Position numbers and translations under genes: made by a program. From assembly GCA_963798445.1 (NCBI GenBank), contig CAWCTH010000002.1, forward strand, positions 310,001 to 374,000: 64,000 nucleotides of DNA, read 5' to 3'. The DNA is from DASXAI01 sp963798445. GTDB lineage: Bacteria > Actinomycetota > Acidimicrobiia > Acidimicrobiales > Ilumatobacteraceae. The notes beneath the pieces were generated by a model that searched no databases, was not told the origin of the DNA, and saw only the letters and a list, made by a program, of their open reading frames with translations. Below are positions 59,253-64,000 of this stretch, piece by piece; within the stretch, counting starts at the first letter, position 1; every line of letters starts with the position of its first letter.

Positions 59253-60243
59253 GCGCTCGCGCTCCAGCAGCATGGCGTCGCCGAAAGACAGGAACCGGTA
59301 GCCGTCGGCGAGGGCGATGGCATAGAGGTCACGCCAGCGCGGCCCGACGAACGCATCGATCATCATCAACAGCGTCGTTCGGGGCAGGTGAAAGTTGGTG
59401 AGCAGCACGTCGACCAGCTGCCAGTCGAACGGCCGCCGGATGAACAGGGCCGTGCGGCCGTCGAGCTGACCGGTCGCCGCCGCGCTCTCGAGGGCCCGCA
59501 CCGTGGTGGTGCCCACGGCGACGACCCGCTCGGCGGCGCGACAGGCGGCCAGCGTCTCGGGCGGCACGCGGTAGCGCTCGCTGTGCATGCGATGGTGGGA
59601 CGGATCGTCGACGGTCACGGGCTTGAACGTGTCCAGGCCCACGACCAGCTCGATGCGGGCGACGGCGATGTCGCGTTCGGCCGAACGCGTCGAGCACCTC
59701 GGCGGTGAGGTGCAGTCCGGCGGTGGGCGCCGCCACCGAGCCCGGCTGGTGTCCGTAGACGGTCTGGTAGCGCTCGGGGTCGGCCAGCGGCGCGGTGATG
59801 TACGGGGGCAAGGGCACGTCGCCGTAGCACTCGAGCTGGGTCTCGGGGACCAGCAGTCGCACGAGGCGCGCCTCACCGGCACGCCGACCCATCTCGACGA
59901 GGGGCGTGCCGTCGGCGTGGGCCAGGACCTCGCCGTCACGGAGCTTGGCGCTGGGGCGCACCAACGCCTCCCACACGCCGTCGCCGACGGGCTCCACGAG
60001 CAGGACCTCGGCGGCACCGCCGGTCGCCCGCCGCACCCGCAGGCGGGCGGGGATGACCCGGGTCTCGTTCACCACGACGAGGTCGCCGGGCCGCAGCAGC
60101 CCGGCGAGGTCGTGCACGTGGCGGTGCTCGGGTGCCCGGCCCGGCCCGCGATCGACCAGGAGGCGAGCGGCGTCGCGCCGTTCCAGCGGCGTCTGGGCGA
60201 TCGCCGCCGGCGGGAGGTCGTAGTCGTAGTCCGCCAGGAGCAC
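59249..60243 (-). CDS. queA: tRNA preQ1 ribosyltransferase-isomerase, frameshifted
   Basis: About 330 residues once repaired. LLADYDYDLPPAAIAQTPLERRDAARLL, then NETRVIPARLRVRRATGG. The frame moves by +1 near 59690 (TTCGGCC where TTCGCC is expected). The rest is ERDIAVARIELVVGLDTFKPV, HSERYRVP, TTTVRALES, TNFHLPRTTLLMMI, FLSFGDAMLL. A second +1 near the end would restore a TGA (59249-59251) overlapping tgt. As given the frame continues into tgt. GTG 60243. Second enzyme of queuosine maturation after Tgt. Confidence 0.9.
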
Positions 60244-60253
60244 CCGAACAGGG

Positions 60254-60267
60254 TACGGTCCGGCGTC
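60254..60267 (+). promoter_or_regulatory. -10 box for a leaderless dienelactone-hydrolase transcript
   Basis: TACGGT (60254-60259) followed by 8 nt to ATG 60268, no ribosome-binding site. Confidence 0.45.
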
Positions 60268-60993
60268 ATGGCCACCGCCTCCGCCACTCCCTACCGCACC
60301 GACTCCGTCGCCGCCGGCGACGACAGCTTCGACCTCGACGTCTGGGTCCCGGCGTCGGGCCACGGGCCGGGCATCGTGCTGTTCCAGGAGATCTTCGGTG
60401 TCGGCCCCTACATCCGCTCAGTGGCCGAGCGCCTTGCTCGCCTCGGCTACGTGGTGGCCGCCCCCGACGTCTTCTGGCGGCTGCAGCGCAACTGGCACTC
60501 CGACCACGACGAAGCGGGGCTCCAGGCCTCGATCGGGCTGGTCTCCAACTTCGACTTCGCCCAGGGCGTGGCCGACTGCGTGGCCGCCCTGCAGCCACGT
60601 GAAGGCGCTCCCGGAAGTGACCGGCGGCGTCGGCGTCATGGGCTTCTGCCTGGGCGGCACCCTGGCCTGGTTCGTGGCCGCCGCCGGCGACCCCGACGTC
60701 GCCATCAGCTACTACGGCTCAGGCGTGGCCGGCGGCCTCGACCAGGCCGACCAGGTCACCTGCCCGGTCATCTTCCACTTCGGCGACAACGACCCCTACC
60801 TCCCCAACGAGCAGGTCGACGCCATCCAGGCCGCCGTCGGCGGACCGCCCCGACGTCGAGGTCCACGTGCAGGCCGGCGCCGGTCATGCCTTCGACAACC
60901 ACGAGGCGGAGATGTTCTGGAACGAGGCGGCCGCCACCGCGGCGTGGAAGCGCACGGTCGACTTCCTCGCGCGCGCACCTGCCCGTCAGCTGA
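60268..60993 (+). CDS. Dienelactone hydrolase family protein, three frameshifts
   Basis: About 240 residues after removing three +1 insertions (near 60597, 60848 and 60975). FQEIFGVGPYIRSVAERLARLGYVVAAPDVFWRL, nucleophile VGVMGFCLGGTLAWFVA (Cys), FHFGDNDPYLP (Asp), and GAGHAFDNHEAEMFW (His) give the complete triad. Ends TVDFLARHLPVS at 60993, overlapping the convergent ruvB end by 8 bp. The otherwise intact triad argues for sequence errors. Substrate unknown. Confidence 0.87.
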   Translation: MATASATPYRTDSVAAGDDSFDLDVWVPASGHGPGIVLFQEIFGVGPYIRSVAERLARLGYVVAAPDVFWRLQRNWHSDHDEAGLQASIGLVSNFDFAQGVADCVAALQPREGAPGSDRRRRRHGLLPGRHPGLVRGRRRRPRRRHQLLRLRRGRRPRPGRPGHLPGHLPLRRQRPLPPQRAGRRHPGRRRRTAPTSRSTCRPAPVMPSTTTRRRCSGTRRPPPRRGSARSTSSRAHLPVS

Positions 60994-62019
60994 ACAGCGA
61001 GGGTGCGCCGCCCGGCGCGCCAGGCGCCGGCACCGGGAGATCCAGGTGGACGTAGGCCGCCGGGGTGGCGACCCGTCCGCGCGCCGTGCGCATCAACAGG
61101 CCCTGCGTGATGAGGAACGGCTCGTACACGTCCTCGACCGTCTCGGGCTCTTCCCCGACGCTGATGGCCAGCGTGGACAGGCCGACCGGACCGCCGCTGA
61201 AGTGGCGGCAGAGCGCGGCGAGGATGGCGCGGTCGACCTTGTCGAGGCCCCGCTCGTCGACGCCGAACAACGTGAGACCGGCGCGGGCTGTCGCCAGGTC
61301 GATGGCGCCGTCGGCGCGCACCTCGGCGAAGTCGCGCACCCGGCCGCAACAACCGGTTGGCGATGCGAGGGGTGCCCCGGCTGCGCCCGGCGATCTCGGC
61401 GGCGCCGTCGTCGTCGATGCTGACCCCGAGGATGCCTGCGGCGCGGGTCACGATGGCTTGCAGCTCGCCGGCGTCGTAGTAGTCGAGCCGGGCCACCAGG
61501 CCGAAGCGGTCGCGCAGCGGCCCGGTGATGAGGCCCGTGCGGGTGGTGGCGCCCACGAGGGTGAACCGGGGCAGCGTGAGGCGGATGGACGACGCCGCCG
61601 GGCCCTTGCCCACCACGATGTCGAGCTGGAAGTCCTCCATGGCCGGGTAGAGGATCTCCTCCACCGCCCGCGACAGCCGGTGGATCTCGTCGACGAACAG
61701 CACGTCGCCCTCGTCGAGCTTGGTGAGGATGGCGGCCAGGTCGCCGGCGCGCTCCAGCGCCGGTCCCGACGTGATCTGGAGCTGCACGTCCATCTCGGCG
61801 GCCACGATGTTGGCCAGCGTGGTCTTGCCGAGACCGGGCGGCCCCGCGAACAGCAGGTGGTCGGCGGCCTGGCCCCGCCGGCGGGCGGCCTCCAGGATCA
61901 CCGACAGGTGCTCCTTCACCTCGCTCTGGCCGACGAACTCGTCGAGGCGGTCGCGGCCGCAGCCCGGCCTCGATGCTCAGCTCGTCCGGGACGGCCGCCG
62001 GGTCCGAGGAACTCGTCAC
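60986..62019 (-). CDS. ruvB: Holliday junction helicase RuvB, two frameshifts
   Basis: 343 residues when corrected. N-terminus MTSSSDPAAVPDELSIEAGLR, then a +1 near 61957. FAGPPGLGKTTLANIVAAEM (Walker A), VLFVDEIHRL (Walker B), ATTRTGLITGPLRDRFG (arginine finger region). A second +1 near 61345 follows, then RVRDFAEVRADGAIDLATARAGLTLFGVDERGLDKVDR and the winged helix. GTG 62019 overlaps ruvA by GTGA. Confidence 0.94.
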
Positions 62020-62624
62020 GCACGCCGCACCGCCAGGACCTTGAGTGCGTCACGCAGCAGCGTCGAGGCGTCGGTGCCGCCGGTGAGCTCCCGCAAGCGC
62101 GTCGCGGATCTCCTCGGTCGCGTAGCCCAGCCCGGACAGGGCCTCGCGCGACGGCCGGGGTGGCGGTCACCTTCCCGTTGCCGTGGCCGTTGCCGGCGGG
62201 CACGAGGCCGTCGAGGCCACCGGCGTCGAGACGGCCCTTGAGCTCCAGCAGGAGGCGGGCGGCCGTCTGCTTGCCGACCCCGGGAACGAGCGTGAGCGCA
62301 GCCACGTCGCCGTCCACCACCACCCGGCGCAGCTCGCCCGGCGGGTGGGTGGCGAGGATGGCCAGGGCGAGGGCCGGCCCGACGCCGTGGGCGCCGAGCA
62401 GGGTCTCGAAGCAGGCCCGTTCGTCACGCGTGGTGAAGCCGTAGAGGGTCTGGGCGTCCTCGCGGATGTGGTGGTGGATGTGCAGGAAGGCGTCGGTGCC
62501 GAGCTCGAGCGTGGCGAGGGTGCGGGGCGTGACGGTGACGCGGTAGCCGACGCCGCTGGACCTCCAGCAGCACCTCGGCCTCGGTGCTGCGCTCCAGCAC
62601 GGTGCCCCGCAGCGAGCCGATCAT
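62016..62624 (-). CDS. ruvA: Holliday junction subunit RuvA, three frameshifts
   Basis: 201 residues when corrected. Domain I MIGSLRGTVLER with GVGYRVTVTPRTLATL, HhH domain HGVGPALALAILATHPPGELRRVVVDGDVAALTLVPGVGKQTAARLLLELKGRL, and domain III EALSGLGYATEEIRDAL. +1 errors lie near 62568, 62155 and 62095. ATG 62624 overlaps ruvC by ATGA. Binds junction DNA with RuvB. Confidence 0.93.
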
Positions 62625-63125
62625 CGCTTCACCGCCGCCACCCGAGCCCGGTAGGTGGCGACGGCGAGGTGGCAGAGCGCGAGGGCGGCGGCATCGGCGG
62701 CGTCGGCCGGTCGGGGCGGCTCGGCCAGCCCCAGGCGCGCCTGCACCATCTTCTGCACCTGCGCCTTGTCGGCCGCCCCCCAGCCGGTGACCGCCTCTTT
62801 CACCTCGTTCGGCGTGTACTGCACGACCTCGCAACCGGCCGCCGCCGCTTCGGCCAGGGCCAGGCCGCTGGCCTGCCCCACGCTCATGGCGGTGCGCACG
62901 TTCACCTGGAAGAACACCCGCTCGACGGCCACGACGTCGGGGTGCAGTTCGGCGATCAGCGCCGCCAGGTCGGCCTGCAGGGCGGCCAGCCGCTGCGGGA
63001 GCGGGTCCGACGGTGGCGTCGTGAGCACGCCCGATGGCCACCGTGCGGATCTTGCGATGCGGCGCCGGCTCCAGGCAGGCGTAGCCGCAGCGGGACAACC
63101 CCGGGTCGATGCCGAGCACGAACAC
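62621..63125 (-). CDS. ruvC: Holliday junction resolvase RuvC, one frameshift
   Basis: 167 residues when corrected. LGIDPGLSRCGYACLEPAP (catalytic D), a +1 near 63025, then QRLAALQADLAALIAELHPDVVAVERVFFQVNVRTAMSVGQASGLALAEAA, YTPNEVKEAVTGWGAADKAQVQKMV and DAADAAALALCHLA (catalytic acidic pair). GTG 63125. First gene of ruvCAB. Confidence 0.94.
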
Positions 63126-63174
63126 AGGTTCGACCGTAGCCGACGGCCCCGATCCGGCCGCGGATCTCCCCCAT

Positions 63175-63219
63175 CCGACGCGCGTTGTCCGTCACATACG
63201 AGGTCCAGGCGAATCAGTT
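63175..63219 (-). repeat. 45-bp dispersed repeat, copy 2
   Basis: Minus strand AACTGATTCGC to GCGCGTCGG. Its TGA is the stop codon of the GNAT gene, and it ends 50 bp before the ruvC start, in the same orientation as ruvC. Pairs with copy 1 at 15586. Confidence 0.8.
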
Positions 63220-63819
63220 CGCCTCGAGACGGGCCTCGAGGTTGGCCTTCACGTCGGGCCACTCCTCGGACAGGATCGAGAAGAAGGCCGAGTCCCGGAG
63301 CCCGCCGCGCGGGCCGAACGCGGGCATGTTCCGCCGCAGCGTGCCGTCGTAGCGGGCGCCGAGGCGTTCGATGGCGGCCCGGCTGCGCTGGTTGCGCGCG
63401 TCGGTCTTCAGCGACAGCCGCTGCACGCCCCACACCTCGAACGCGTGCACCATCATGAGGTACTTCGCTTCGGTGTTCACGACCGTGCGCTGGGCCGAGG
63501 CGGCCAGGAACGTGGCGCCGATCTCCACCACCTCCGGCGCGCCCGTGCCGTCGTGCCAGTGCTCGAAGAAGAAGCTGGTCGACCCCACGATGCGGCTCTC
63601 GTCCTTGTACCAGGTGGCGAACGGGCAGCGGCGACCCTCGCGCTCGTCGGCGGCGGCGTCCTCGATGTAGGCCACCACGCCAGGCGCATCGTCGGGGGTG
63701 CGCGTCCACTCGTAGGTGGAGCGGTCCTCCTCGGCCGCCACCAGCAGCGCGTTGGCGTGGGCCATGGTGAGCGGTTCCAGCCGGACGTGGGGGCCTTCCA
63801 ACGTGAATCGCTCGGTCAT
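63214..63819 (-). CDS. GNAT family N-acetyltransferase (RimJ/L-like)
   Basis: 201 residues: FTLEGPHVRLEPLTMAHANALLVAAEEDR, FATWYKDESRIVGSTSFFFEHW, VEIGATFLAASAQRTVVNTEAKYLMMVHAFEVWGVQRLSLKTDARNQRSRAAIERLGARYDG. This is the branch acting on protein N-termini or aminoglycoside-like amines. The +strand repeat supplies its stop. ATG 63819. Confidence 0.88.
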   Translation of the reverse strand: MTERFTLEGPHVRLEPLTMAHANALLVAAEEDRSTYEWTRTPDDAPGVVAYIEDAAADEREGRRCPFATWYKDESRIVGSTSFFFEHWHDGTGAPEVVEIGATFLAASAQRTVVNTEAKYLMMVHAFEVWGVQRLSLKTDARNQRSRAAIERLGARYDGTLRRNMPAFGPRGGLRDSAFFSILSEEWPDVKANLEARLEAN

Positions 63820-63832
63820 GGGAAGCGCTCCG

Positions 63833-64000
63833 TCATTCGAAGACCACGACCGAGCGCAACACCTCGCCGCGCTCCATTCGGTGGAAGGCCTCCTCCACCC
63901 CCTCGAGCGGAATGGTCTCGGTGACGAAGCCGTCGAGATCCAAGCGGCCCTGGAGGTACAGGTCGATCAACATCGGGAAGTCGCGCGACGGCAGGCAGTC
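63833..64000 (-). CDS. Zinc-dependent alcohol dehydrogenase, C-terminal fragment at window edge
   Basis: The last 55 codons of a gene that starts outside the window: LPSRDFPMLIDLYLQGRLDL, FVTETIPLEGVEEAFHRMERGEVLRSVVVFE. The pattern fits the NDMA-dependent alcohol dehydrogenase branch (mycofactocin-type). The cofactor and zinc motifs are not in view. Confidence 0.8.
   Translation of the reverse strand, partial: DCLPSRDFPMLIDLYLQGRLDLDGFVTETIPLEGVEEAFHRMERGEVLRSVVVFE

Noticed and set aside
58152..60243. A genuine QueA-Tgt bifunctional enzyme
   Set aside because: A GTGA overlap sits at the junction and surrounding errors are all +1 insertions, so the missing queA stop is better explained by one more insertion.
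201..63924. Many long open frames on the strand opposite to real genes (for example opposite aspS, relA, secD and the CAP gene)
   Set aside because: They are Ala/Arg/Pro/Gly-rich mirror frames produced by high GC content. None shows a family motif, and each lies over a gene with clear conserved motifs.

Overview
The window is high-GC actinobacterial DNA, most probably from the Acidimicrobiia or a near relative. The evidence is the gene order, the many LLM-type flavin/F420 oxidoreductases, frequent GTG starts, 4-nt ATGA/GTGA gene overlaps, and a SecD with a Thr/Ala/Pro-rich insert. No rRNA, tRNA or CRISPR array was seen.

Backbone. The minus strand, read from the right end to the left, carries a chain conserved across Actinomycetota: ruvC-ruvA-ruvB, queA-tgt, yajC-secD-secF, apt, relA (63.1-50.35 kb), then hisS-aspS (11.9-8.9 kb), then rarA, a DUF948-like gene and alaS (3.7-0 kb). 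Between relA and hisS sits about 38 kb of accessory DNA. The right end adds a GNAT gene and the tail of a Zn-dependent alcohol dehydrogenase.

Accessory region, left to right. 12-19 kb: LLM oxidoreductase; MarR/YceI divergent pair with palindromic operators; ECF sigma factor coupled to an unusual VOC hybrid protein; a CAP-domain secreted repeat protein; methyltransferase; enoyl-CoA hydratase. 19-26 kb: GNAT, paired MaoC-like dehydratase subunits, an orphan Hcp, a second YceI, CMD, VOC, DUF899, and an SDR/TetR divergent pair. 26.2-30.3 kb: a tightly overlapping five-gene operon (PRC-barrel, DUF421, baeRF/Vms1-like, MscS, DUF2254) that looks like an uncharacterised envelope-stress and translation module. 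30.4-33.3 kb: VOC-ArsR-SRPBCC operon, MazEF-type toxin-antitoxin pair, terpene-cyclase-fold protein. 33.3-41.2 kb: secreted hydrolases, a large AAA signalling ATPase, LLM oxidoreductase. 41.2-45.2 kb: arsenic-resistance cluster (MFS, ArsC, aquaporin, ArsR-ArsC fusion, ArsI/CadI, ArsR). 45.2-50.35 kb: a degenerate mobile-type region with three relic copies of the relA 3' end, gene remnants, a secreted repeat protein and an IS30 element.

Main novelties. (1) Tandem relA-tail direct repeats suggest that the relA 3' end is an integration or duplication hotspot. (2) A dispersed repeat with a conserved hairpin and an ATTTGCT box occurs in three copies, one split by IS30. (3) A 45-bp repeat lies near both the sigma-factor and ruvC starts. 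(4) The five-gene baeRF/MscS operon.

Quality caveat. Fifteen single-base frameshifts, fourteen of them +1, fall in otherwise intact genes including essential ones (alaS, ruvABC, queA) and crowd the last 4 kb. They look like sequencing or assembly errors, so broken genes here should not be read as biological pseudogenes without checking.
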